Below are positions 53,795-62,707 of a stretch of DNA of 64,000 nt, piece after piece. A model generated the notes under the pieces. The model was not told the DNA's origin. It saw nothing but the letters and a program-made list of their open reading frames with translations, and searched no databases. The stretch's first letter is position 1; every line of letters begins with the position of its first letter. The stretch is taken from positions 62,001 to 126,000 of the forward strand of contig NZ_CP041330.1 in assembly GCF_013394165.1 (NCBI RefSeq), read 5' to 3'. The stretch comes from Pseudoalteromonas sp. Scap06 (lineage in GTDB: Bacteria; Pseudomonadota; Gammaproteobacteria; Enterobacterales; Alteromonadaceae). The translations under genes and the position numbers were made by a program.

Positions 53795-55825
53795 TTAAAA
53801 CTTAAAGCGCTCTACTGCACCTTTTAACGAGTGTGCAAGTTGGTTAACGTCTTCACTTTCGCTTGCTAGGGTCGTTGCATTGTTGGCATTTAAGGTAGCC
53901 TGCTCGGTTACCTTAGCCATTATTTGTTGAATATCGGTGCTGTTTGCCAGTTGTTCATGTGAGGCACTCGCAATCTCTTTACTCATAGCATTAACCGATA
54001 CCAGCGTGCTCTTAATACGCTCAACAGCACTATTTAGTTCAGTACTGTTTTCAACGCAATGCTTAGCTTGCTGTTGCCCATCATTTATTTCAGTTTGAGT
54101 GGTTTGAGTATGCTGCTGTAGAGTGTTAATCATGGTGGTAATTTCGCTTGTAGAGCTTTGTGTGCGAGCTGCAAGCGAGCGTACTTCATCTGCTACTACG
54201 GCAAATCCGCGGCCATGCTCACCAGCACGTGCAGCTTCAATTGCGGCATTAAGTGCCAGTAAATTAGTTTGCTCTGCAATACTGCTAATGGTATCAACAA
54301 TGGCACCAATTAGTTGCGTATACTGGGCTAGTTCTTCTGTACTGCTTACTGCTTTATCTAAGCGATTTAAAAGTGCTTCAATGCTTTGGCTATTATTATT
54401 TGCAATGTCGTTAACGTCATTGGCAAATTGCGAGGCATTAGTAATTTCATTAGAGGTGCTTTGCGCTTGTTCGTATACGGCTTGAGAACTTTGCAACATT
54501 TGCTGTGCTAATGAGGTTGCTTGTGCACTACGTTCTAGCTGTTGCTTAGCAACAATAGTCATTTGCTGGCCTTTTTCGCTGGTTTGAATAGCTGAATTAT
54601 CGAGTTCGTAAGCGTCGTTACTAATGGCTTTTATTAAGTGAGTTAAATCATCACAAAGCTTATTAGTGTTGTGCATCAGCGTACCAAATTCATCTTTACT
54701 ATGAGGATTGCTACGCTGAGAAAAGTCACCTGAGGCTATGCGAGCAAGTTCTTTATTCACCTTTTTAAGCGGTTTTAGCATGGCGTTAGTAGTAAATACT
54801 GAAATAATAATCAGCAAAGTAATTAATACAAACGCAATAATAATCACTAAGCTAGAGCCAGTATTAATTGCTGATTTAGCGCTCTCTTGTAGAAAGTTAA
54901 AGCGCGTGTCAGCAAGTTTATTAAGCTCAATCAATTGATTTTCAATACTAATAAAGGCGTTTTGAAAGCTTTCAAAACGCTGATCAACTTTGTCTTTATT
55001 ATTGAGCACAGTATTTTGCAAGGCATACAACCCATCAGGATTATTTAATAGGCTGCTTAAATCATCAAATGCTGTAATAAGCTCATTTGTGTTGAGTTTA
55101 TTAGCAATTGGGGTGGCTTGTTGCTCTAAGTAACTAAGATTAGATTTAATATTGTCGAGTAAAAAAGAGGTGTCTTGTTGATGATCGTTTATATTTTCTG
55201 AAGTGGTTATTTGCCCAATCCCTTTAACGTTATTATTTAAAGTAAATAATAAATCATCAACACGAGTCGCAGTGCCAAATACCGCATCTAAAAGTGATTG
55301 TTGGTTACTCTCCACGTTTATGAGCTCTATATCAAGCAAGCGGTTGCTGAGCTCACGAAGCTGTTCATTGAACGTAATTGTTAGTGCTGCGGCTGAGCTT
55401 TGCGCCTTAAAACGTTGCTCTTTTGCTGCAAGCATTTGGTTGCTTATTGTATTTAGCTGGGCAAAGTCTTTGTTAATAGCTTTAAGTAATGTTTGCATGC
55501 CTTGCTGCTGGGCAACTTGTGTTTTTAGTGTTTCTAATTTACTAAAAAACTGCGTTTGTTCAGCGTGTGCCTGTTTTTTATTTTGCAGTAGTAAATTAAG
55601 TTTAGTTTGGCTATAAGCAATGGCATTAAATTTAGTAATAGAAAGGAGTGATAAACGAAGGTCTTTACTTGCTTGTTGTACAGGCACTGCCAACGTTTCT
55701 ATACGCGTGTTAGTGGTACTAATTTGATTGAGCGACCAGTAAAAAAATATGCAGCTGGTTAGTATCAACAAGCCAATGGCTGAAAAGGCTAAAATTATTT
55801 TGTGTTTTATAGCGAGAGATTGCAT
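53795..55825 (-). CDS. Methyl-accepting chemotaxis protein
   Basis: 676 residues. A first helix ([21 protein letters not shown]), a large periplasmic helical sensor (about 35-310), a second helix ([19 protein letters not shown]), a HAMP domain (about 340-395) and a signalling domain with the hairpin tip [23 protein letters not shown] and [18 protein letters not shown] follow. It transmits ligand binding to CheA/CheW. The C-terminus is GAVERFKF, so there is no CheR-docking pentapeptide. The ligand is unknown; the long coiled periplasmic part is four-helix-bundle-like. Confidence 0.94.
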   Translation of the reverse strand: MQSLAIKHKIILAFSAIGLLILTSCIFFYWSLNQISTTNTRIETLAVPVQQASKDLRLSLLSITKFNAIAYSQTKLNLLLQNKKQAHAEQTQFFSKLETLKTQVAQQQGMQTLLKAINKDFAQLNTISNQMLAAKEQRFKAQSSAAALTITFNEQLRELSNRLLDIELINVESNQQSLLDAVFGTATRVDDLLFTLNNNVKGIGQITTSENINDHQQDTSFLLDNIKSNLSYLEQQATPIANKLNTNELITAFDDLSSLLNNPDGLYALQNTVLNNKDKVDQRFESFQNAFISIENQLIELNKLADTRFNFLQESAKSAINTGSSLVIIIAFVLITLLIIISVFTTNAMLKPLKKVNKELARIASGDFSQRSNPHSKDEFGTLMHNTNKLCDDLTHLIKAISNDAYELDNSAIQTSEKGQQMTIVAKQQLERSAQATSLAQQMLQSSQAVYEQAQSTSNEITNASQFANDVNDIANNNSQSIEALLNRLDKAVSSTEELAQYTQLIGAIVDTISSIAEQTNLLALNAAIEAARAGEHGRGFAVVADEVRSLAARTQSSTSEITTMINTLQQHTQTTQTEINDGQQQAKHCVENSTELNSAVERIKSTLVSVNAMSKEIASASHEQLANSTDIQQIMAKVTEQATLNANNATTLASESEDVNQLAHSLKGAVERFKF

Positions 55826-55892
55826 AACTTTATCAACAATATTAAGACTTTTGTTAGTGTAGCAAGTTTTTTAATGCGATGTTAGCTATTGG

Positions 55893-56171
55893 TTAATTGT
55901 TGCTGCATTGGTATTTTTTGCCGTTAATTATTAGCATTGCTTGTTCTCCTTTACTCCAAAATAACACCTCTTGATTAATGTATTTACTGCCTGAAGCACT
56001 CACCTCATGATTCAATATGTAATCATGGTCATAAAAGCTCAGCTTTGCTTGCTTGTTGCTAATAATATCAAGTTTTGCAGGTGCGTTATCGCAAACATAG
56101 TTATTTGTAACTGGCTGCTTATTGCATGCAGTCAAAGCTATTAGAGCAATAATAACGATAGCGTGTTTCAT
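55893..56171 (-). CDS. mliC: MliC-family lysozyme inhibitor lipoprotein
   Basis: 92 residues with a lipobox (LIALTACNKQ). The mature domain has YVCDNAPAKLDI, then SASGSKYINQEVLFWSKGEQA and YQC, which match the MliC/PliC pattern: a Ser and Lys in SGxKY that insert into the lysozyme active site, and two Cys that pair. It protects peptidoglycan against C-type lysozyme. The size equals the family norm. It is monocistronic and divergent from the DUF808 gene. Confidence 0.85.
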   Translation of the reverse strand: MKHAIVIIALIALTACNKQPVTNNYVCDNAPAKLDIISNKQAKLSFYDHDYILNHEVSASGSKYINQEVLFWSKGEQAMLIINGKKYQCSNN

Positions 56172-56288
56172 TGGCTGTGCCTTCTTGAGTCCCTTGTTTA
56201 ATTAAGAGCTTAACAAAGCTAAATTAACCGTTGGTGAAAATATAGCTTTACGTTATGTTTAAGATCTTATTTTTAGTTAGGAAATTTC

Positions 56289-57191
56289 ATGGCTGGCACC
56301 AACCTTTTAACATTATTGGATGATATAACGACTTTGCTGGATGATATTGCGACCATGAGTAAAGTTGCGACAAAGAAAACAGCCGGAGTACTTGGTGATG
56401 ATTTGGCGCTTAATGCTCAGCAAGTTACTGGGGTTACTGCTGATAGGGAGCTGCCCGTTGTATGGGCAGTGGCAAAGGGGTCGTTTTTAAATAAAGCCAT
56501 ATTAGTCCCTGCTGCGTTATTAATTAGTGTGTGGTTGCCTTGGCTAATTACCCCACTTTTAATGATAGGTGGCTTATTTTTATGTTTTGAAGGCGCAGAA
56601 AAAATATTTTTATCTCATCATGCAGAAGCAACAGAAGGTGCTGAAAATTTAGATCTGGCAGAGTATGAAAAACAAAAAGTTAAAGGCGCCATTCGTACTG
56701 ATTTTATTCTTTCCGCTGAAATTATTGTTATTACATTAGGCACGGTCGCAGGGGCGACATTAATCAATCAGGCGCTGGTATTGAGTGTGATTGCCATCAT
56801 TATGACGATTGGTGTTTATGGACTGGTAGCAGGGATTGTAAAGCTTGATGATGCAGGTTTATATTTACTTAATCAATCCAAACTCTCCGCAAGTAAGTTT
56901 AAAGAATTACTCGGTAAAGCCTTATTAGCTGCAGCCCCACGGTTAATGCAGTTTTTAGCCTTTGCGGGCACGGTGGCGATGTTTTTAGTGGGTGGTGGAA
57001 TTTTAGTACACGCAATTGAGCTTTTGCATCATACCCAAGTGGATGTAACTCATTATGCGCAGTCGGTTGCTGGTAGCACAGGAGAAATACTAGCCCCTTT
57101 AGTATTTGACGGACTGTTAGGAATAGGTGCTGGTTTGGTTATTGTGATTGCGCATGTCGCTTATACTAAGTTATTTAAAGCAAATAAGTAG
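56289..57191 (+). CDS. DUF808 (YedI-like) membrane protein
   Basis: 300 residues; AGGAA 6 bases upstream. The N-terminus GTNLLTLLDDITTLLDDIATMSK and the segment DDLALNAQQVTG are the DUF808 signature, as in E. coli YedI. About six helices follow (about 75-290). GAEKIFLSHH and a conserved RTDFILSAEIIVI are also typical. Function is unknown; the family is sometimes compared with transporters. It has a short terminator directly after the stop. Confidence 0.92.
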   Translation: MAGTNLLTLLDDITTLLDDIATMSKVATKKTAGVLGDDLALNAQQVTGVTADRELPVVWAVAKGSFLNKAILVPAALLISVWLPWLITPLLMIGGLFLCFEGAEKIFLSHHAEATEGAENLDLAEYEKQKVKGAIRTDFILSAEIIVITLGTVAGATLINQALVLSVIAIIMTIGVYGLVAGIVKLDDAGLYLLNQSKLSASKFKELLGKALLAAAPRLMQFLAFAGTVAMFLVGGGILVHAIELLHHTQVDVTHYAQSVAGSTGEILAPLVFDGLLGIGAGLVIVIAHVAYTKLFKANK

Positions 57192-57218
57192 CGGTGGTAA
57201 CGCTACTTTATTTTATTC
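57186..57218 (+). terminator. Terminator overlapping the DUF808 stop
   Basis: AAGTAGCG / CGCTACTT pairs around a 7-base loop and is followed by TATTTTATT. The TAG stop at 57189-57191 lies inside the first arm. Confidence 0.75.
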
Positions 57219-58154
57219 GCACTGAGTTGTTTTGCATAGTTGCTCAAGTTCGTATATAGCTTTGCTATTACCTTGAGCAATGGCTTTTTTATACCAATAA
57301 ATCGCCTGCTGAATGTTCTTTTTTGTACCTTGTCCATCACGATACATCTGAGCAAGATTTAGTTGACCCCATTGTGAGCCTGAGTTTGCTGCTAGGTTAA
57401 AGCTTTCAAGCGCTTCGTTATATTGCTTATCTTTATAGTAAATAATCCCTTGCTGATTATTTTCATCAAGTTTTAAGCCTTTATAAAGAGGTTTAGGTTT
57501 AGGTGGAAACATCACAAACCCGCCATAAAGTGAATATGCTTGTGGGCGTAGCACGTCAAATATAATGTCATCTTCGTATAAACGTTTTATCTCATTACGA
57601 GGCAGGGTAATAGTTTGAGAAGAAAAGTAATCTCTTTGTACCAATAAACTTGCACGCATCGCTGTGGTAATGGCACTAGTGCGCTTATAGCTGTAATTAC
57701 TCACCTGAAACGTTATAAATTGCTCATCAAAGCTGAGTACTTGCGCAACTTTTAAATTAGTGAGTGTCCATGGTTCGTGAGTGAATTTATCGGCTTTGAC
57801 TAAATAGGTATCATAAGCTTTTGGGGAGGTTAAATAGCTTTGTTTTAGTGCTTCAGTGTTGAGGTGCTTTTGATAAAAAAATAACGCCCCCCATAGTAAT
57901 AAAATTAATCCAATACAGTATTTTGGTAGGCTAAGCTTCTCAAACAGAGGTAACGTCTTAATATTGATAGCCTCACTATGTCCGCATTGATAGCACTCGC
58001 GTTTATAACTTAACTTTATCGGAAATATAGGAAAAATGGTAAAGCGTAAAAAGCGGCTTTGATTAACTAAGTGATAGCTGTTGCTGTTGCAGCCAGGGCA
58101 GCACTGAACGTGTGTAAAATGAGGAAATGACTGACCAGTATTGAAAAGCAACAT
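57213..58154 (-). CDS. Zinc-ribbon membrane protein with Sel1/TPR repeats
   Basis: 313 residues; AAGGAG precedes the ATG. Residues 1-65 hold a four-Cys zinc-ribbon pattern (CCPGC and CYQCGHSE). A helix (YCIGLILLLWGALFFYQ) follows. The middle (about 95-230) is not recognised. The C-terminal 80 residues carry TPR/Sel1-like repeats (YNEALESFNLAANSGSQWGQL; AQMYRDGQGTKKNIQQAIYW). The zinc ribbon is cytoplasmic if the topology is N-in, and the Sel1 part would be periplasmic. Such proteins often act as adaptors in signalling or envelope complexes. Function unknown. Confidence 0.78.
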   Translation of the reverse strand: MLLFNTGQSFPHFTHVQCCPGCNSNSYHLVNQSRFLRFTIFPIFPIKLSYKRECYQCGHSEAINIKTLPLFEKLSLPKYCIGLILLLWGALFFYQKHLNTEALKQSYLTSPKAYDTYLVKADKFTHEPWTLTNLKVAQVLSFDEQFITFQVSNYSYKRTSAITTAMRASLLVQRDYFSSQTITLPRNEIKRLYEDDIIFDVLRPQAYSLYGGFVMFPPKPKPLYKGLKLDENNQQGIIYYKDKQYNEALESFNLAANSGSQWGQLNLAQMYRDGQGTKKNIQQAIYWYKKAIAQGNSKAIYELEQLCKTTQCE

Positions 58155-58250
58155 AATAAGGCTCCTTGTTAATTTACAACTTTAGAGCAAGTGATAAATT
58201 AGTAAAGCAGCAAACTGTAAGTAATTATGTCATAAAGGATTGGTTTATAA

Positions 58251-58274
58251 AGCCCATACTTTTTGATATGGGCT
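58251..58274 (-). terminator. Possible weak terminator after the TonB-dependent receptor
   Basis: AGCCCATA / TATGGGCT forms a perfect 8-bp stem with an 8-base loop 16 bases past the receptor stop, followed on the minus strand by TTATAAACC. The T-tract is poor. Confidence 0.5.
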
Positions 58275-58289
58275 ATATAAAGAATGAGC

Positions 58290-60365
58290 TTAGAAGCTAA
58301 ATTGTGCGGCTAAACGCACACTTGTGCCTTCACCTACGGTAACGTTATTTAAACCGCCACCGGCTAGGTAGTTTTTATCGAATAAGTTCTCAATGTTTAA
58401 ACGTAAGTTAATATCTTTGTTACTTAAGTTAAGCTTGTAGGTTGCGCCAATATCAACACGAGTATAACCCTCTTTTGTTACGGTGTTAGCATTATCAGCA
58501 AAACGTTCACCCTCATAAAAAGCACCGGCATTCAAAGCAACAGCGTCATTGAGTTCATAACGTGTCCATAAAGAGGCAGACCATTTTGGTGCATCAGTTG
58601 GGCGTTTGCCCTCTAATTCTTCATCACGCTCATAGTTAGCATCTAAATACATGGTTGATGCCATAACAAATAAACGGTCAGTTGCAGCACCTTGAGCTGC
58701 AAGCTCAAAGCCTTTATGGCGTTGCTCACCTGCCTGCGTGGTGATGCTCGTTATATCACCGATAGGGTTAACCAGCTCTTCGCTCACTAAGGTGCCTGTT
58801 TTGCTAATATCAAATAAGGCACCGCTAAGCATTAATCGTTCATCAAACAGTTGCCATTTTACCCCAATTTCCTTTTGCTCAGAGGTAATAGCATCGAGCT
58901 TCATACCGTTATTAACATCTTTTTCATTTACTAATGTTTCGTTTTGCGGCTCAAATCCTTCTGAGTAACTTGCATAAACAGTTGCAGAGGCATGAGGGTG
59001 GTAAAGTACGCCGACCTTAGGTACGAACGATTCGTTATTGCTGTTTTCTCTACTTTGTTTATCGTAACGACCACCTAGCGATACTTGCCATTCTGGTGAG
59101 AATGAAATTAAATCTTGGATATAAATCCCGTAATAGTCGTAAGCAGACGAGCTAATAGTGTCATCTGATTTGTAACTAATATTAGGGCGATTAGGCTCAT
59201 TTTGACCGGCAGAAAAATTAATCGTATCAGCAGATGTGCGTAATTGGCCGTAGTAATAATCCAGTGAGTTAGCACCTACAAGTAATTGATGATGTACACC
59301 CAAGGTTTCAAATTCGCCAATGAAGTCAATAAAAGCAGTTTTAAACTGCCAATCATCATAGCGATCGTAAGGACGTGACTGGTAACTATCACCTTCGATA
59401 AAGTCACTTGGCTTACGTGGTGCTGACTCAAAGCGCTGACGTTCAAACGTTTGCTCATTGTAGCCTAAATTAACTTGCCAGTTATCGGTTAAAAATACTT
59501 TGAAATCAATACCCATGTTTTCAACAGTAATGTCGGTAAAGGCCCATGACATATCACGAATTGTTTTGTCATCACCAATAATGTTGGCATCATTATCTAT
59601 CCAAGCGCCAGTATCTAAGCCTGCTTCGTCATCAGTGCGATCATAATGAACACGTACTAGGGCATTATCGCTAATATCGTAATCAACCACTAAGGCACCT
59701 AAGAAGCGATCGCGTTCGCGGTTATCACCATTTTGGTATTCTCGCCAGTATTCAACATCTTGTTTTACTAATACACCACGGGCACGTAAATCTTCAGCCT
59801 CGGTGAGTGCGCCGCCAGCATCAAGCATAAAGCGAGTTGAACCATGTTGGTCAACATCGGCACTGGCACTAAATAGCGTTTGTGCAGTTGGCTTTTTAGT
59901 TACCATGTTAACTAGGCCACCGGGGCCTGATTGCCCATATAAAATACTTGAAGGGCCTTTAATAACTTCTACTTGCTCTAAAATTTCAATGGGTTGTTGG
60001 TAATGAGACCAATGCTGGTGGCCATCACGCAGGTAGCCGGTTGATGAGCTTAATTGAAAACCACGTAAGTTAAATACTTCTCTGTTTCGTTGTTTAGACC
60101 CTGCAGTTAAACTAGCATCATTGGTCAATACTTCACCAAGAGTGGTTGCTAGTTGCTCATTAACGATTGTGTCAGTGATTACGGTAACTGACTGTGCGGT
60201 ATCGAGTAATGAGGTTGAGGTTCTCATTGCCCCACTGGCATTATCTACTTTGTAGTCGTTGAAGTAGCTACCTTTAACTTCAATGCGTTCTATATTTGCG
60301 GTGTTGGCAAATGCATTTGCAGAGGTGCTGGCTAAAAGTGCAATAAAAAGAGGGTTAAGTTTCAT
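58290..60365 (-). CDS. TonB-dependent siderophore receptor
   Basis: 691 residues. A signal peptide (LFIALLASTSANAFA) precedes an N-terminal plug (about 40-165) with SVTVITDTIVNEQ, NLRGFQLSSSTGYLRDG, EVIKGPSSILYGQSGPGGLVN and MVTKKP, the siderophore-receptor signature. The C-terminal beta-barrel ends NLFDKNYLAGG and a terminal Phe (LAAQFSF). It takes up ferric siderophores across the outer membrane with TonB energy. The length and plug style resemble FhuE/FpvA-type receptors, but the siderophore cannot be named. A Fur box sits about 50 bases upstream of the start, so it is iron-repressed. No siderophore synthesis gene is nearby. Confidence 0.93.
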   Translation of the reverse strand: MKLNPLFIALLASTSANAFANTANIERIEVKGSYFNDYKVDNASGAMRTSTSLLDTAQSVTVITDTIVNEQLATTLGEVLTNDASLTAGSKQRNREVFNLRGFQLSSSTGYLRDGHQHWSHYQQPIEILEQVEVIKGPSSILYGQSGPGGLVNMVTKKPTAQTLFSASADVDQHGSTRFMLDAGGALTEAEDLRARGVLVKQDVEYWREYQNGDNRERDRFLGALVVDYDISDNALVRVHYDRTDDEAGLDTGAWIDNDANIIGDDKTIRDMSWAFTDITVENMGIDFKVFLTDNWQVNLGYNEQTFERQRFESAPRKPSDFIEGDSYQSRPYDRYDDWQFKTAFIDFIGEFETLGVHHQLLVGANSLDYYYGQLRTSADTINFSAGQNEPNRPNISYKSDDTISSSAYDYYGIYIQDLISFSPEWQVSLGGRYDKQSRENSNNESFVPKVGVLYHPHASATVYASYSEGFEPQNETLVNEKDVNNGMKLDAITSEQKEIGVKWQLFDERLMLSGALFDISKTGTLVSEELVNPIGDITSITTQAGEQRHKGFELAAQGAATDRLFVMASTMYLDANYERDEELEGKRPTDAPKWSASLWTRYELNDAVALNAGAFYEGERFADNANTVTKEGYTRVDIGATYKLNLSNKDINLRLNIENLFDKNYLAGGGLNNVTVGEGTSVRLAAQFSF

Positions 60366-60415
60366 TAGTGGCTTCCGGCTTAGAATTATTAGAGTAGTAA
60401 AACGCCGCAGATCTT

Positions 60416-60434
60416 AATGAAAACAACTATCATT
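60416..60434. promoter_or_regulatory. Fur box upstream of the siderophore receptor
   Basis: The 19-base AATGAAAACAACTATCATT matches the usual AATGATAATAATTATCATT form at 16 of 19 positions (my count), with AATGA / TCATT ends. It lies in the divergent region between the receptor and dbpA, so it may influence both. Confidence 0.8.
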
Positions 60435-60546
60435 TGCAATATCTTTATTGCAACTTTTAATCGTACGTTGCTAATGGTTGCTAATTGTTAATTCTGCTAT
60501 TATTAGCCGCATATTAATTGAGACTTTTCTCAAGTTATTTTTTGCT

Positions 60547-61947
60547 ATGGAATTTACTGTGACTGCAACTGCTTTTTCATCGTTGGCCTTACCTTCAGGG
60601 TTAGTTGATAATTTATCAACGCTTGGCTACACCCAAATGACGCCTGTACAGGCGCAAAGCCTACCGCCTGTTTTAAGTGGCAAAGATATTATTGCCCAAG
60701 CCAAAACAGGCTCAGGTAAAACAGCGGCATTTAGTTTAGGCGTTTTAGCCAAGCTAAATGTAAAACGCTTTCGTATTCAGTCGCTAGTATTATGCCCAAC
60801 TCGTGAGCTTGCAGAGCAAGTGGCGGTTGAGATGCGTAAACTAGCGCGTGGTATTCATAACATTAAGATTTTAACTTTGTGTGGTGGGGTTTCAATTGGG
60901 CCGCAAATTGGTTCACTCGAACATGGTGCGCATATTATTGTAGGTACACCGGGGCGAGTTGACGATCATATTCGTAAAGGTACATTGCGTTTAGATGATG
61001 TTGAAACCCTGGTACTTGATGAAGCCGACCAAATGCTTGATATGGGTTTTCAAGACACCCTCGATGCCATAATTGAACGCATTCCAACCAATCGTCAAAC
61101 GTTGTTATTTAGCGCTACTTTTCCAAAATCAATCGAAGCCATTGCTAAGCGTGTACTTAGTAATCCAGAAATGATTAAAGTAGAAGAGCAGCAAGAAAAA
61201 AGCACGATTAAGCAATACTTCTACAAAATGGATAATAATAAACAGCGCTATCCAACCCTTAAGCTACTACTTCTTAAATTTACCCCGCAAAGCTGTGTGG
61301 TGTTTTGTAATACCAAGGTAGAAACGCAGCAAGTATGTGATGACTTAGCCGATGAAGGCTTTAGTGCGGTAGCATTGCATGGTGATTTAGAGCAACGTGA
61401 CCGTGAGCGTACACTGATTCATTTTGCGAATAAGAGTGCGTCTATTTTAGTCGCTACTGATGTAGCTGCACGAGGCTTAGATATTGATGATATGGACATG
61501 GTAATTAACTATCACTTAGCTCACGATCCACAAACTCATGTACATCGTGTTGGCCGTACCGGACGAGCAGGTAAAAAAGGGATTGCGTGTTCTATTTATG
61601 GTGAGGCAGAGCAATTTAAAGTGGCTCAAATTGGCGACCATTACGAGCGTGACTTTAATCCTGAGCCAATGCCATCTTATAACCTATTAGATAAGCCGCC
61701 ATACAAACCTGAAATGGTGACGCTGATGATAGATGCAGGCAAAAAGCAAAAAGTGCGCGCGGGTGATATTTTAGGCGCATTAACCGGAAAAGACGGTGTT
61801 GCTGGGCGCCAAGTTGGTAAAATCAACGTACTTGATAACGTGGCATTTGTTGCGGTAGAGCGTAACTCATCTAAACCAGCGTTACGCAAATTAACCGAAG
61901 GTAATATTAAAGGACGTAAAATTCGTGCTCGTCGGCTAACGCGTTAA
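60547..61947 (+). CDS. dbpA: ATP-dependent RNA helicase DbpA
   Basis: The start at ATG 60547 gives 466 residues and aligns TATAFSSLALP with the E. coli N-terminus; an upstream frame to 60478 is not supported, and no clear ribosome site was seen. Motifs: Q motif (MTPVQAQSLP), Walker A (AKTGSGKTA), PTRELA, VLDEADQML, LFSATFP and HRVGRTGRAGKKG. The C-terminal domain (about 395-466) ends RRLTR and is the RRM-like part that binds hairpin 92 of 23S rRNA. DbpA acts in late assembly of the 50S subunit. Confidence 0.95.
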   Translation: MEFTVTATAFSSLALPSGLVDNLSTLGYTQMTPVQAQSLPPVLSGKDIIAQAKTGSGKTAAFSLGVLAKLNVKRFRIQSLVLCPTRELAEQVAVEMRKLARGIHNIKILTLCGGVSIGPQIGSLEHGAHIIVGTPGRVDDHIRKGTLRLDDVETLVLDEADQMLDMGFQDTLDAIIERIPTNRQTLLFSATFPKSIEAIAKRVLSNPEMIKVEEQQEKSTIKQYFYKMDNNKQRYPTLKLLLLKFTPQSCVVFCNTKVETQQVCDDLADEGFSAVALHGDLEQRDRERTLIHFANKSASILVATDVAARGLDIDDMDMVINYHLAHDPQTHVHRVGRTGRAGKKGIACSIYGEAEQFKVAQIGDHYERDFNPEPMPSYNLLDKPPYKPEMVTLMIDAGKKQKVRAGDILGALTGKDGVAGRQVGKINVLDNVAFVAVERNSSKPALRKLTEGNIKGRKIRARRLTR

Positions 61948-61955
61948 CTCTCGAT

Positions 61956-62537
61956 CTAATCTGAGCAACTCGCCTTGAGTTGCTCATACTCTATTTTTAG
62001 TTGTTTAAACACCTCATTGTCACCTCCTTGTTTATCTGGATGATGCTGCACTGCAAGTTGTCGCCAACGCTTTTGTAATGCTTTTAGTGTGACTGGCGAT
62101 GTTAATTGCCAACGCACCAGCAGTTGTTGTTGCTGCTCATTACTCAGCGGAATTTCGCGATAAGTAGGCCTACTAAATTGCTGCCAAAAGCTATCTAATA
62201 ACGCCTTGACTTCATCCGTAGATGTTTCAAAATTTTGCCAGTTTAAATAATAGTCGCGTAGTGGATCGTTAGGATGTAGTTGGTTATAACTGGAACTGTT
62301 TACTAGTTCAATATGTAAGCTTTTAACGACTAATTGTTGTTTTGGCATTAATTGCTGTTGTAGCTGATAAAGCGCATTCATAATTAAAAAATTGCGCTTA
62401 AATAGGTCGCGCTCAGGCTCGGCAGCTAAAGTATCAAGAAACCCACGTTGTTTTAACTCAGATGCTAAAGTATGAACCATCCACACTTTTTTATTGATTA
62501 ATAGTTCAAAAATCTCATCTATCAGAGGGTTAAGCAT
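61956..62537 (-). CDS. DNAJ-related protein with C-terminal J domain
   Basis: 193 residues. The N-terminal DNAJ_related domain (about 1-130) has NPLIDEIFELLINKKVW and ERDLFKRNFLIMNALYQLQ. The J domain is at the C-terminus (about 145-190) with WRQLAVQHHPDKQGGDNEVF, containing the HPD that stimulates DnaK. It is a specialised Hsp40 found in marine Gammaproteobacteria; the client is unknown. A TGAGCAACTC / GAGTTGCTCA hairpin (61962-61986) is coded inside its C-terminus and could help terminate dbpA. Confidence 0.88.
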   Translation of the reverse strand: MLNPLIDEIFELLINKKVWMVHTLASELKQRGFLDTLAAEPERDLFKRNFLIMNALYQLQQQLMPKQQLVVKSLHIELVNSSSYNQLHPNDPLRDYYLNWQNFETSTDEVKALLDSFWQQFSRPTYREIPLSNEQQQQLLVRWQLTSPVTLKALQKRWRQLAVQHHPDKQGGDNEVFKQLKIEYEQLKASCSD

Positions 62538-62707
62538 TGTTTACAATCTATTAATTAGTGTATCTTGGATAAATTATCATATACCCAAATAACATTAAAC
62601 CCCAAGGAGTGGGCGTGAGTGCCTGTTTTGAATTGGTCTAAATTAGATGTTTATACTTGGTTTGGGTGTCGTTTTGTTATGGCTAGCAAGGATTTAAGGA
62701 TATTTTT

